Assembly (NCBI GenBank): GCA_016712745.1
Contig: JADJQN010000003.1
Span: 1 to 64,000 of the forward strand
From: Sandaracinaceae bacterium
GTDB taxonomy: Bacteria; Myxococcota_A; Polyangia; Polyangiales; JADJQN01
Direction: 5' to 3'
Length of the DNA stretch: 64,000 bases
The position numbers and the translations under genes are program-made. Positions within the stretch are counted from its first letter, which is position 1, and every line of letters starts with the position of its first letter. This document shows positions 44,162 to 52,904 of the stretch, in pieces. The notes under the pieces were generated by a model. The model was given only the letters and a program-made list of their open reading frames with translations. It was not told the DNA's origin and made no database searches.

Positions 44162-45089
44162 GCGCTTCCTCCTCATCGCGAATCCCAAAGCCGGGGCGGG
44201 CCGCGCCGGGCGCAATCTAGGAGCACTGCAAACAGCCCTCTCAAACGCGGGTGCCACGTTCGACGTGCAAACGACGTCCTCGCGCGGCGAAGCGACGACG
44301 CTTGTGCGAAAAGCTCTCGCCGACGGCGTGCGCGGGGTCGGCGTCGTCGGTGGCGACGGAACGTTGAACGAAGCCATCAACGGATTCTTTGATGAGCGCG
44401 GGGCAGCCCTGCCAACCTCGGCATGGTTTGCGCCCTTCCCGGCCGGCACCGGCGGCGATTTTTGTCGCTCGCTCCGCATCCCGACAAAGATCGAGGCGAT
44501 GGTGGCGCACATCACTCGGGCCAACGCACGGCCCATCGATTTGGGGTGGGCTGAATACACCTTGGAAAATGGCGAGAAAGAAGGGCGCGCGTTTTTGAAT
44601 ATCGCAAGCTTCGGCCTCTCCGCCGTCGTCGATCGAGCAATCGAAAGCCTGCCAAAGCAAATCGGTGGACGTGCGACTTACTTCGTGGGAGCTCTCCTCG
44701 GCATGACGCGGTATAAGCCAGCGCCAATCGCCGTTTCCGTCGACGGCGAAATCGAGCGAGAGACCGAGGCGCTGACGTTCGCGATTGCGAATGCGGAATT
44801 TTTTGGCGGAGGCATGCATATCGCGCCCGGCGCGCTCATCGATGACGGCTTGCTAGACATCGTCGGCCTCGAACACGTGTCAAAGCTTAGATCTATCGCA
44901 ATGTCGAGCGCGATCTATTCGGGCCGCATACTTTCTGAGCCAGGTATCACGCATCGCCGCGCGCGACGGTTCGCGGCGCGCACGCTCGATCCCGCAGTAC
45001 GCATCCACGTTGAGATGGACGGCGAAGCTCCCGGCCAACTACCCGCCACCTTTGAAGTGAGGCCACGCGCCTTGCTCTTACGCGCATGA
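44148..45089 (+). CDS. Diacylglycerol kinase-like lipid kinase
   Basis: The 313-residue product has the DAGK catalytic pattern: RFLLIANPKAGAGRAGRNLG, GVGVVGGDGTLNEAINGFFD (nucleotide-binding GGDGT) and PFPAGTGGDFCRSLRIPTKI, and later SFGLSAVVDRAIESLPK. It is of the YegS/BmrU type. The substrate may be diacylglycerol or another lipid. It overlaps the protease gene by 14 bases and the lnt gene by four, so these genes are co-expressed. Confidence 0.9.
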   Translation: MAFAERFLLIANPKAGAGRAGRNLGALQTALSNAGATFDVQTTSSRGEATTLVRKALADGVRGVGVVGGDGTLNEAINGFFDERGAALPTSAWFAPFPAGTGGDFCRSLRIPTKIEAMVAHITRANARPIDLGWAEYTLENGEKEGRAFLNIASFGLSAVVDRAIESLPKQIGGRATYFVGALLGMTRYKPAPIAVSVDGEIERETEALTFAIANAEFFGGGMHIAPGALIDDGLLDIVGLEHVSKLRSIAMSSAIYSGRILSEPGITHRRARRFAARTLDPAVRIHVEMDGEAPGQLPATFEVRPRALLLRA

Positions 45090-46609
45090 AAAAAGCATAT
45101 CTCTTCTCCGCACTCGCAGGTTTGAGTTGGGCGCTGTCAGCTGCCCCACGAGATTTTCCGCCCATCGGTTTTCTGGGCGCACCGCTTTTGCTAATCGCGA
45201 TTGAGGTGGCACAGAAAGCGAATGCGCGCGCGCGTTCGATTTTTGCCGTAGGCCTCCTAAGTGGCTTCGCTTGCAACGCGGTTGTGCTCGGATGGATCGT
45301 GGGTCTTTTGCAGACCTTCGGTCACTTTCCCCTGATCGCGGCACTGCCTGTTGGAAGCTTGCTGTGGCTCGCACAGGGACTGCCTTTTGCGTTCGCGGCC
45401 CTCGGAACTCACTACCTCTCGCGCTTCAACATCCCAGCGTGGATCTCGTTGCCAGCGACCATCACCATCGCAACCGCGATCACACCCGCGCTCTTTCCAT
45501 GGCACATCGCGACATCGCAGCTTCCCTTCACGGTGTACGTGCAGCTCGCCGACGTCGGCGGGACGCCCTTGCTCGACGTCTTGCTCGCCCTCACGGGCTG
45601 TGCCGCGTGGGAAGCCTTCCGTACACGCTCCAAGCGTGTCGCGCTCATCGCTCTCGTCTCGCTCGCAGTTCCCGTTGTGTACGGAGCGGTACGACTGCCG
45701 CTCATGACCATGGAGCGAAACGCCTCACGGCTCACGCGCGTGGGGGTTGTGCAGCCCAACGTCGGGATCGATGAAAAGCACGACCCTCGATTGGCATGGG
45801 AGCAAGTTGAGCGCTTGCACAGCATGACCCGACATCTCGAAGAGAACCTTGCAAACATCGTTGTCTGGCCGGAGACGGCGTACCCCTATGCGTTGCGACA
45901 CGACGCTCGGCATATCTCGCGCGGAGTCGACAGCCCGCTACCCGAAGGCATGCGCGTCCCTTTGCTCTTCGGCACGATCACCCAGGATCACGATCGCGTT
46001 TACAACTCCGCGATGGCAGTTGAGCCCGACGGTGATGTGCTCGGTGTCTCCGATAAGGTACAGCTCTTGGCATTCGGAGAGTACGTGCCGCTGTGGGATT
46101 TTCTGCCTCCCCTTCGCCACTATTTTCCGCGACGAGGCATTTCGCCCGGCCATGCGCCGCGAGTTCTCGCCATAGGCGATCTCCGCATCGGCGTGCTCAA
46201 TTGTTATGAAGACGTGCTCGATATGTATGCCCGTCGTGTCGCGCAGCATGATCCAGACTATTTGGTGAATGTGACCAATGACGCCTGGTTCGGCGATACG
46301 GCCGAGCCCTACTTGCACAACAGCGTGGCGCGCTTTCGCGCTATTGAAACACGGCGAGACCTGGTGCGCGCAGTCAACACCGGGGTTAGCTCGCACATCG
46401 CCTCCACCGGCGAAGTGCTCTATGCGACGGAGACGTGGCGCCAGACTTCGTTCATTGCCGACGTTCGAACGTCACACACTGTTACGCTGTGGATGCGTTT
46501 CGGCGATGTCACAACTCCCGCTCTCGCTGCATTTCTTATCGCGTGGGCGATGCGCGAGCGACGCCGTACTCGCCTCCAGGACTTAGCGGCGAAAACCAAG
46601 CAGAGTTAG
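45086..46609 (+). CDS. lnt: Apolipoprotein N-acyltransferase
   Basis: Lnt adds the third acyl chain to outer-membrane lipoproteins. The 507-residue product has several N-terminal membrane helices (ISLPATITIATAITPALFPW) and a nitrilase-like domain with the catalytic triad Glu263 (VVWPETAYPYAL), Lys324 (SDKVQLLAFGEYVPLWDFLP) and Cys373 (GVLNCYEDVLD). Length is normal. Start ATG 45086 overlaps the lipid kinase stop. The 3' end overlaps nadK tail to tail by 27 bases. The window contains many predicted lipoproteins, its substrates. Confidence 0.95.
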   Translation: MKKAYLFSALAGLSWALSAAPRDFPPIGFLGAPLLLIAIEVAQKANARARSIFAVGLLSGFACNAVVLGWIVGLLQTFGHFPLIAALPVGSLLWLAQGLPFAFAALGTHYLSRFNIPAWISLPATITIATAITPALFPWHIATSQLPFTVYVQLADVGGTPLLDVLLALTGCAAWEAFRTRSKRVALIALVSLAVPVVYGAVRLPLMTMERNASRLTRVGVVQPNVGIDEKHDPRLAWEQVERLHSMTRHLEENLANIVVWPETAYPYALRHDARHISRGVDSPLPEGMRVPLLFGTITQDHDRVYNSAMAVEPDGDVLGVSDKVQLLAFGEYVPLWDFLPPLRHYFPRRGISPGHAPRVLAIGDLRIGVLNCYEDVLDMYARRVAQHDPDYLVNVTNDAWFGDTAEPYLHNSVARFRAIETRRDLVRAVNTGVSSHIASTGEVLYATETWRQTSFIADVRTSHTVTLWMRFGDVTTPALAAFLIAWAMRERRRTRLQDLAAKTKQS

Positions 46610-47485
46610 CGGTTCGTCAGAACGGCTGAAGCGCAGCGTTGATCCCATCTCGATCACATGAGCGAGGTGCGAGCCATCGAGATAGAGCCTTCCTGCACGC
46701 ATCTTGCTGACCACCGACAACGCCTTGCCCTCGGGAATCAAGCCGCGCGTGAGCGAATACGATCCACCAGGCGGCACGTAGGGCTCACGGGCCACGAACT
46801 GAATTTGCTTTGACGACGCTGGCAGCACCCGGCCGCCAGCTGATTTCAACGCCGCCGTCGATCCCGCCGCGGGGCCCACCCAAAGCCCGCTCGACTTGTG
46901 CTCTTCCTTCTTGCCCCCCGCGCTGATCAAATAGCGGGATGTCGATGCAGGGCTTTCGTGGCAGAAGAGGGCGTCATTCAAAACGCGCTTTGACATGGTC
47001 AGCCCGTCCACATCGACTTGCATGCGCGAGAGCTTGGTCGCGCGCAGCTTGCCTTTCATCGCGCTTTCCAGAATGTCGGCGAGCTCGTTGCGCGTCCCCG
47101 CACAGAAAAAGCCCACGCTGTCTTTTGGCGCTGTGTTGATCGCCACAATCGGATGATTCGGGCCAACAATGTGGGACGCCCAAAGGAGCGTTCCATCGCC
47201 ACCCAGCGTGACCACCAAATCGAAGGTGTCGCTTTTTCCCGCGTCGCTGCGAAAGCGAAACTCCGCGTGCGCGCCGAGCTTTCGCATCACTTTTTGCGCA
47301 ACGAGCAAAGCTGACGCATGCGAGTCGTGCGCGCGAACAAGTCGGGAGACGACCGGGTGCTTGCTCGTCATCAGCTGTTGAATGCGGGGGTTCTTGCGTT
47401 CGTGAACGTAGACCTGTAGCGCGCTCTTCTTGTAGATGACGAGCACGCGGGGACCTGCGCCTCGAATGATCACCGGTCGACTCAT
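46583..47485 (-). CDS. nadK: NAD kinase
   Basis: NadK phosphorylates NAD to NADP. The 300-residue product has the motif DLVVTLGGDGTLLWASHIVG (GGDGT), TAPKDSVGFFCAG for the NAD-binding loop, VLNDALFCHESPASTSRYLI, and GLWVGPAAGSTAALKSAGGR. The order fits the family, although the middle differs from well-known enzymes in detail. It overlaps the upstream barrel-like gene by four bases (ATGA) and lnt by 27. Confidence 0.87.
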   Translation of the reverse strand: MSRPVIIRGAGPRVLVIYKKSALQVYVHERKNPRIQQLMTSKHPVVSRLVRAHDSHASALLVAQKVMRKLGAHAEFRFRSDAGKSDTFDLVVTLGGDGTLLWASHIVGPNHPIVAINTAPKDSVGFFCAGTRNELADILESAMKGKLRATKLSRMQVDVDGLTMSKRVLNDALFCHESPASTSRYLISAGGKKEEHKSSGLWVGPAAGSTAALKSAGGRVLPASSKQIQFVAREPYVPPGGSYSLTRGLIPEGKALSVVSKMRAGRLYLDGSHLAHVIEMGSTLRFSRSDEPLTLLGFRR

Positions 47486-48018
47486 GAGCTCGACCAGCTA
47501 AAACCTAGGCCCGGAACGATGTACATCGCGCGCTCTGTATTGGTTTGAAACCAAAGATCGCATCCGAGCAAAAACGCCGCGCGGGAGCCCAGCGAAATGC
47601 GAACCCACCCTCCGATTGATCCCCAAGCGCCGCTGCGCAAGCCGTGATCGGTCGCCCCGCCCCAAAACCCGAAACGCCCGCGAAGCTCGAGCCCCGCCGC
47701 CTGCTCCGCGCCGAGCACCAACGTTGTCGAAACACCAAAAGGCGTGAAGGCGCGCGAGCGCTCACCGTTTGGGTTTGACACAACACCAACGCCTAGGCCT
47801 AGGCCTAGTCGAAGCACGCCGAGCTCCGTGTAGAGGTCTGCGATACCAGCGGCGCCTTTTTCATCGCCGCCGAGGATCCCGACAAGCGCCACAGCGCCAG
47901 CAGTGCGCCCCTGTGCGCTTGCGCCGTTCGCGAGCGAGAAGATTGTGCAAAGTCCGGCGAAGAACGCGAGCAAGGCCGTGCGAAGTCTAAGTCCCATACA
48001 ATCGCCCGCATTTTTCAT
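47482..48018 (-). CDS. Secreted barrel-like protein
   Basis: The ~178-residue product has a signal peptide (LRTALLAFFAGLCTIFSLAN, cleavage near GASAQG) and then alternating hydrophobic strands ending in an aromatic-rich stretch (LELRGRFGFWGGATD, GGWVRISLGSRAAFLLGCDL, MYIVPGLGFSWSSS). This suggests a small outer-membrane beta barrel or adhesin-like fold. ATG 48018 or 47997 could start it. It overlaps nadK, which is unusual. No family recognised. Confidence 0.6.
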   Translation of the reverse strand: MKNAGDCMGLRLRTALLAFFAGLCTIFSLANGASAQGRTAGAVALVGILGGDEKGAAGIADLYTELGVLRLGLGLGVGVVSNPNGERSRAFTPFGVSTTLVLGAEQAAGLELRGRFGFWGGATDHGLRSGAWGSIGGWVRISLGSRAAFLLGCDLWFQTNTERAMYIVPGLGFSWSSS

Positions 48019-48058
48019 GAATCTCGGGCAGTTGTCGAACGATGAAGGAAAGGGGCCC

Positions 48059-49369
48059 ATGCTCCGTCGAAAGGCCATGCGACGTATCACCGGCTTTCTT
48101 CCCTTTTATGCATACGTGGCTCTTCTTGCGCCAGGTCTTGGGGCGCTGCATCCAGACCTCGCGCGCGCGCAGGACGTCGCCGGCACGAGCGAAGGCCCAT
48201 CACTCTCGCACTTCACAACCCAAGAGCGCGCGTCCCTTCAGCCCTTGCTCGCGCGCGGACCGGTAGCCCTGGTGGAGTTCAGCGAAGGTGAGGCTTTGCC
48301 TGGTATCGTCTTTGCCGCAAACGTGAACGCAAGCGCGGAAGAAGTTGCACGCGTAATCGCCGATCCCGCCCGCTACCCACATTTCATGGACGCGCTCGAC
48401 TCTGTAGTGATCACCGGGCACCTCGAGCAAACGGTTTCGTACGATTGGACTTGGCACACGGCCATGTTCGAGATGCGCGGCTCGTATCAGATGACCGCAT
48501 ACTCGCCGCCTCCTGGTCATCCGGAGCGCGGCTACCGTTTCGCGGTGCAGAGCCTGAGTGGGGATCTCGGTCGTGGCCGCTTCGTCTGGCGCATCTACCC
48601 GACGAGCGCACACGAGTGCCTGCTCTCCCTTGCGATGCGTGTTGACCTGCGCGACGCCAACTACATCGCGCGCGAAATGTCCGAGGCATCGCGAAGCGTC
48701 AATCGCGCTGTCAATATCTCGCTCGTCTCTCTAATGGTGCTCGGCACTCGGCGCGAAGCGGAGCGCCTCGCACACGCGCCGCCGCGCGCAGCATCTCCCG
48801 CAGCCGGTGGCCCAACCTTTCTCGGCTTCGACGTTCGCTCGCTCGCGTCGCTCCTGAGGCGCGGTGACGTGATTAGCCTTCAGATGAACGGCGACGAGCT
48901 TGCGCAAGTAACGTCGATGGGCCGCATGGGCGCACCCGTCGCCCGCGTACGCTCGGTTATTCACGATCCGCACGCTTTCGGCGCAACGCTCATTCCAGGA
49001 AGCAGCGTCGAAGTGCTCAGCAGCGACAACGGTCGCCAAGTCTTCGAATGGTCCATCGCATTGCCTCTCGTAGGATCGAGCGGAACAATGGCGCTCTACG
49101 ACAGTGCTGACGACGTTCTTGTCGATGGCCTCAGCGGCTCGTTGCACGCAGGTCGGTGGCGATTCTCAACCCCTGTTATCGATGACAACGGTGAGTCCGG
49201 CCTCGTCGCAACCGGCATCTTCGATGTGTCGGACACATCTTTCCTCATTCGAGCGCTGGTCGGTAGCAATCGCGACTTCGGCGTCGGCCTCGCCGCCGCC
49301 AGCCAACTCATGGTCGCCCGCGCAATTCGCAACCAAGCCGTGGCCCGCGAGCGCAGTGCTCAGCGATGA
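48059..49369 (+). CDS. START/SRPBCC-like secreted protein
   Basis: The ~436-residue product has a signal peptide (GFLPFYAYVALLAPGLGALH) and two related domains. The first, about 60-220, reads like a SRPBCC (START-type) lipid-binding fold (VNASAEEVARVIADPARYPH, FMDALDSVVITGHL). The second half (FGATLIPGSSVEVLSSDNGR, GTMALYDSADDVLVDGLSGS) may be a degenerate repeat of the same fold. ATG 48059 has AAGGGG just upstream. It is divergent from the barrel-like gene. Function is inferred only. Confidence 0.65.
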   Translation: MLRRKAMRRITGFLPFYAYVALLAPGLGALHPDLARAQDVAGTSEGPSLSHFTTQERASLQPLLARGPVALVEFSEGEALPGIVFAANVNASAEEVARVIADPARYPHFMDALDSVVITGHLEQTVSYDWTWHTAMFEMRGSYQMTAYSPPPGHPERGYRFAVQSLSGDLGRGRFVWRIYPTSAHECLLSLAMRVDLRDANYIAREMSEASRSVNRAVNISLVSLMVLGTRREAERLAHAPPRAASPAAGGPTFLGFDVRSLASLLRRGDVISLQMNGDELAQVTSMGRMGAPVARVRSVIHDPHAFGATLIPGSSVEVLSSDNGRQVFEWSIALPLVGSSGTMALYDSADDVLVDGLSGSLHAGRWRFSTPVIDDNGESGLVATGIFDVSDTSFLIRALVGSNRDFGVGLAAASQLMVARAIRNQAVARERSAQR

Positions 49370-49818
49370 TGTCTGTACTGTGGCGGCGCGCGGCCAGTTG
49401 GAAGGTGAACATGGGGACGATCGGTGAAATAGTGAAATAGGCGACGCGACCGCTATTTCACTATTTCACCGATCGTCCCCGGGGCGTCCCGGGGCGTCAG
49501 GCCACGATCGTGCTGTCGGTTGCTCAGTCGTGCAGAGGCATGCACGCGCCCCAAAGCCCTATGCGCGTCTGCCGATCAACTCGTTATAGAGCTCTCGGTT
49601 TCGCCCGCGGTCTGCGGCGCTTCTCAACATCGGCTATCGACGACAACGGTGGCCCTGCTGACCGGCGATGCGATGGCGCACCGACGCGTTGGTACGAAAG
49701 TAGAATGTTCGCATGCAATCTCCTCACGCCCCTCCCCAATCAGGGACTGGGTAGGTTCCGCGCGGAGTTTGCCCCGAAAAGGAATAGACGCGATTGGCAC
49801 CGCGAGTATCATTCCGGC
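49370..49818. other. 449-base gap with a perfect palindrome but no supported gene
   Basis: No reading frame here has a recognisable product. An open frame leading into the alpha/beta hydrolase gene runs through the gap, but it lacks a coherent N-terminus until the lipoprotein signal at 49819. The palindrome at 49413-49480 is annotated separately. CGGGGCGTC occurs twice in tandem at about 49480-49498. Confidence 0.4.
49413..49480. repeat. 68-base perfect inverted repeat (REP-like)
   Basis: The 28-base arm 49413-49440 (GGGGACGATCGGTGAAATAG at its start) is the exact reverse complement of 49453-49480 (ends in GATCGTCCCC). The loop is 12 bases. GAAATAGTGAAATAG is itself a short tandem. Ends of the type GGGGAC...GTCCCC are shared by many REP elements that are moved by RAYT transposases. 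It lies in a gene-free gap. Confidence 0.85.
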
Positions 49819-50913
49819 ATGCAAAATCGGGTCGGTTGGCTTGTACTTATTGGCGGCATCTTTCTTTCAAACGCGTGCAGCACCGAGACGCCGTCTCCGA
49901 TGATGGACGCTGGGCGCGACGCGAACGTAGCCGCGAATGACATGGCAACTGGCGACCCAGATACGGGTGTGCCGCTCATGGATATGGCCGTGCCTCGCAT
50001 AGATATGAGCATGCCTCGCTTGGACATGGGCATGCCTCTGATGGATATGGGTATGCCTCGCATGGACATGGGTATGCCTCACACGGACATGGGCATGGCC
50101 GACACAGGCACGCCCCCGGTGGACGCTGGTCCGCCGTACGACCCGATTGCGTGTGCCGCTTGGTTCTCTTCAGTCGACGCGACGCTTCCCGCTCTCGCTG
50201 GTCTGCGCGCGACGCAACGCACGGCGCTGATTAGTGCGGGCGGTGGGCTGCGACGCGAGACGGGCAAGTACATCGCGACGTGGGTTCCGACCGGTTGGGT
50301 GGACGCGTCATCGCGGGTTGTCGTCGTCGCACTGCATGGCACCGATGGCTATCCGGAGGCCGATTGGACCGATTGGCACGGATACTTCGAAGAGCGCGGA
50401 TGGGGCGTGCTCGCCGTTTCCTATCTAGACGCTGGAGTGTACGACTCCGCGACCGCGACATACGAGCGTGTGATCGCCTCCATAGACGACATGAACTCTG
50501 CGTGTGGCGCTGACATCACGATTCACTTGATGGGCTTCTCGCGCGGCAGCGCTCAGACCTTCCCCGGGTCGCTCCTCGATCGAATGGCGGACGGGCCGAT
50601 CACGGGCGTGATTGCGAACGCAGGTGCGTGGCCACCGGCGGGACCTATGCCTCCAGAGCTCGTAGCCGTGGACGGCGTGGCAACGTCGATGACCGGTGTT
50701 CAGATGTGGGGTTGGTGCGGAACCGGCGACGACACGCATGGCCATCCGATGTGCGACGAGATGACGAACGCTCTCGCCTGGGTTCGAGCTCACGGCGGGC
50801 ATGCCGAAGATCTCTATTCTTCGGTTGGCCTCGGCCATGGCGATTTCAAGACTGACGCAGTCGCCGTGAATGCCGCGCTTGACTGGCTCGAGACCCTCAC
50901 TCCGCGGCACTAG
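49819..50913 (+). CDS. Alpha/beta hydrolase lipoprotein with Met-Asp-Gly repeats
   Basis: The 364-residue product starts MQNRVGWLVLIGGIFLSNAC (lipobox SNAC). Residues about 50-95 are a tandem of MDMGMPR-type heptads (about six units). The hydrolase domain has the nucleophile elbow GFSRGSAQ (Ser241), preceded by VVVVALHGTDGYPEADW (oxyanion region), and a C-terminal His in SSVGLGHGDFK. It is probably an esterase or depolymerase on the cell surface. The ATG at 49819 begins the signal peptide. Confidence 0.8.
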   Translation: MQNRVGWLVLIGGIFLSNACSTETPSPMMDAGRDANVAANDMATGDPDTGVPLMDMAVPRIDMSMPRLDMGMPLMDMGMPRMDMGMPHTDMGMADTGTPPVDAGPPYDPIACAAWFSSVDATLPALAGLRATQRTALISAGGGLRRETGKYIATWVPTGWVDASSRVVVVALHGTDGYPEADWTDWHGYFEERGWGVLAVSYLDAGVYDSATATYERVIASIDDMNSACGADITIHLMGFSRGSAQTFPGSLLDRMADGPITGVIANAGAWPPAGPMPPELVAVDGVATSMTGVQMWGWCGTGDDTHGHPMCDEMTNALAWVRAHGGHAEDLYSSVGLGHGDFKTDAVAVNAALDWLETLTPRH

Positions 50914-50972
50914 AACGCATCGCACAAATCCCTCGGTCGGGATTTATGAGATGCGTTCTAGAACGCATCGCA
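50911..50972. repeat. Bulged hairpin with overlapping direct repeat after the hydrolase gene
   Basis: TAGAACGCATC (50911-50921) pairs with GATGCGTTCTA (50950-50960), and AAATCCC (50926-50932) with GGGATTT (50939-50945), separated by small internal loops. The stem begins in the stop codon of the hydrolase. TAGAACGCATCGCA is then repeated at 50959-50972. Likely a terminator or mRNA-end hairpin, though no U run follows. Confidence 0.55.
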
Positions 50973-51025
50973 ACTTCATCGACATCGAGAGATGAACCTT
51001 TGCGAGGCTCTCGCCGCGCGAACGA

Positions 51026-51337
51026 TTAGTGTTGCTCGTCCCGCTGCATGCGCGGGTTGTCGAGGGGCGTCGTTGAGCGCATGGGCGGCGGGCGGGCGGG
51101 TCCCGTGCTCCGCTCGTTGGTGCAATCCGATGCGCTCGATCCGCTGAAGTCGGTACAGGTATACGTGAACGCCTGACCGCAGCCGCTCGCGTTGAAGCGC
51201 GTGTTGCTTTGCGCCACTACGGTCACTGCGCTCTCCGAGCATCCGGTGTCGCTCGCAAAGCGTGTGCGCAATGAGCTCGTGCGACTCGCGCATCCCACGA
51301 TTAGGAACGCGAGTAGCAGCGTCGGAACGAGACGCAT
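51026..51337 (-). CDS. Small lipoprotein
   Basis: The 103-residue product starts MRLVPTLLLAFLIVGCASRT (lipobox IVGC) and has six further Cys (DTGCSESA, NASGCGQAFTYTCTDF, ASDCTNE). An FxYxC pattern fits small disulphide-rich secreted proteins. Start 51337 lies four bases after the stop of the lamin-tail-like lipoprotein, so both are in one operon. Function unknown. Confidence 0.68.
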   Translation of the reverse strand: MRLVPTLLLAFLIVGCASRTSSLRTRFASDTGCSESAVTVVAQSNTRFNASGCGQAFTYTCTDFSGSSASDCTNERSTGPARPPPMRSTTPLDNPRMQRDEQH

Positions 51338-51341
51338 GAGC

Positions 51342-52895
51342 TTAGAAAGCCCCGACGGACCAGTCGGTCGGAGCGTCGCCCGCGCCATCAAAGATTAGTG
51401 CTTGCGTCGACAGTGCACCCGAGGTCGAATCCATCGCCGAGGGCCATTGGCTGCGCATCGTAGCGGTGGTGGAGAGGGTCATACCGCCGGCGCCCCATTG
51501 GACGTAGTCGCAGATCAACGCGGCCGCGCCGTCCGCCGAAAGTGCAAGCTGGCCCGCGATGCTCATCATCATCAACAGGCCAACGCCCGGGTCGTTGGTG
51601 TAGTAGACCGGGGGCGCGTCCGTGCCCATTCCGTCGACAATCGTGATCGTCGAGGAAGCATCTACGACAGCTCCCGTTGGAAGGAGGAAGCAGACGGTCG
51701 TGTCGGTGCACAGATAGTAGCCGCTGAGGTCGATCGCACGCGTCGCGAGATTTCGTAGAACGATGGCGTCCGATGTAGTTGCGACTTCGAATCCGATTCG
51801 GTCGAGCGTCTCGCCAAGATTGACGCCGCTGCAGATGCCGCCGCTGCAGACGTCACCGACGCTGCATTCGTTCAGATCGTCACATGTATTCGTGTTCGGG
51901 GCATTGATGCACGCGGTACCACTGCACGAATCGGTCGTGCATGGATTGGTGTCTGCGCAGGTGTTGGGCATGCCGCCACCACAGACGGCAGAAGAGTTAC
52001 AGGTTTCACCCAGAGTGCAGAAGTCGTCGTCGTCGCACGCCATGCCCGTCTGCGGCGCGTGCACGCAGGAGCTGCCCGAACACGAATCGGCCGTACAGGG
52101 ATTGGTGTCAGCGCATAGGTTTGGCGTACCACCCGTGCACACTGCGGAGGCGTTGCAGGTTTCGCCCACGGTGCAGAAGTCGCCGTCGTTGCACGAGTTG
52201 CCCACGAGCGGCGCGTGCACACAGGCCGCGCCCGAACAGGAGTCAGCGGTACATGGATTCGCATCGCCGCAAGAGGTGGGACCGCCACCGCCGCACACCC
52301 CGGACGAGTTGCACGTCTCGCCGGTGGTGCAGAAGTCGCCGTCGTTGCAAGAGTTGCCCGTAAGAACGCTGTTCACGCAGCTGCCCATAACGCAGGTGTC
52401 GTTCGTGCATGCATTGCTGTCGTTGCACTGGGCGTTGCCGGTGCAGCCGCCATCCGTGGGTCCCATATCGACAGGGCCCAAGTCGGGCGGACCCAAGTCG
52501 GGCGGACCCAAGTCGGGTGGACCCAAGTCGGGCGGGCCCAAGTCGGGCGGGCCCAAGTCGGGCGGGCCCAAGTCGGGTGGACCAAGGTCAACACCAAGAT
52601 CCGGCAGTTCCATATCCGGGCCGAGATCCGGTAGCTCCATGTCGACGCCAAGGTCGGGCAGCTCCATGTCGTCACCGAGGTCTATGCCGTCCATGTCGAC
52701 GCCCAGATCGACGCCGGCGTCGATCGACATATCGACGGCCATGTCGATTTGCGCCATGTCACCGCTCATGTCCGCTGCGGTTCCGCTGTCGACGATGCGC
52801 GACCGATCGAAGTCCACGACCAGCTCGCAACCGGTGAGCAGAAGCGTGAGCAGCAAGGCCAGCGCAAATTTATTCGAGAATTTATTCGACGACAT
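51342..52895 (-). CDS. Lipoprotein with PPDLG repeats, Cys-rich repeats and lamin-tail-like domain
   Basis: The ~517-residue product starts MSSNKFSNKFALALLLTLLL with lipobox LTGC. Residues about 30-145 are a low-complexity tract (DLGVDMELPDLG, then a (PPDLG)n array). A Cys-rich part follows with repeats of NPCTADSCSGxxCVHAP type (about 160-350). The end (DAIVLRNLATRAIDLSGYYL, CFLLPTGAVVDASSTITIV) resembles a lamin-tail domain. It is probably surface-exposed. AGGTG precedes the ATG at 52895. It lies in an operon with the small lipoprotein and the PEGA protein. Confidence 0.78.
   Translation of the reverse strand: MSSNKFSNKFALALLLTLLLTGCELVVDFDRSRIVDSGTAADMSGDMAQIDMAVDMSIDAGVDLGVDMDGIDLGDDMELPDLGVDMELPDLGPDMELPDLGVDLGPPDLGPPDLGPPDLGPPDLGPPDLGPPDLGPPDLGPVDMGPTDGGCTGNAQCNDSNACTNDTCVMGSCVNSVLTGNSCNDGDFCTTGETCNSSGVCGGGGPTSCGDANPCTADSCSGAACVHAPLVGNSCNDGDFCTVGETCNASAVCTGGTPNLCADTNPCTADSCSGSSCVHAPQTGMACDDDDFCTLGETCNSSAVCGGGMPNTCADTNPCTTDSCSGTACINAPNTNTCDDLNECSVGDVCSGGICSGVNLGETLDRIGFEVATTSDAIVLRNLATRAIDLSGYYLCTDTTVCFLLPTGAVVDASSTITIVDGMGTDAPPVYYTNDPGVGLLMMMSIAGQLALSADGAAALICDYVQWGAGGMTLSTTATMRSQWPSAMDSTSGALSTQALIFDGAGDAPTDWSVGAF
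52474..52590. repeat. 15-base tandem repeat encoding (PPDLG)n
   Basis: Within the lipoprotein gene a 15-base unit (CCCAAGTCGGGCGGG on the plus strand, with small variants) is repeated about seven times. It encodes PPDLG units. In-frame gain or loss of units would change spacer length without breaking the gene. Confidence 0.9.
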
Positions 52896-52904
52896 CGTAA
52901 GCAC

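Noticed and set aside
49510..49818. Extending the alpha/beta hydrolase lipoprotein upstream
   Set aside because: The residues before MQNRVGWLVL are low-complexity and Arg-rich, and the lipoprotein signal must be at the N-terminus.
52005..52360. A CRISPR-like array suggested by repeated GTGCAGAAGTCG blocks
   Set aside because: The repeats are in frame within a Cys-rich coding region and vary as codons; there are no spacers of constant length and no cas genes.
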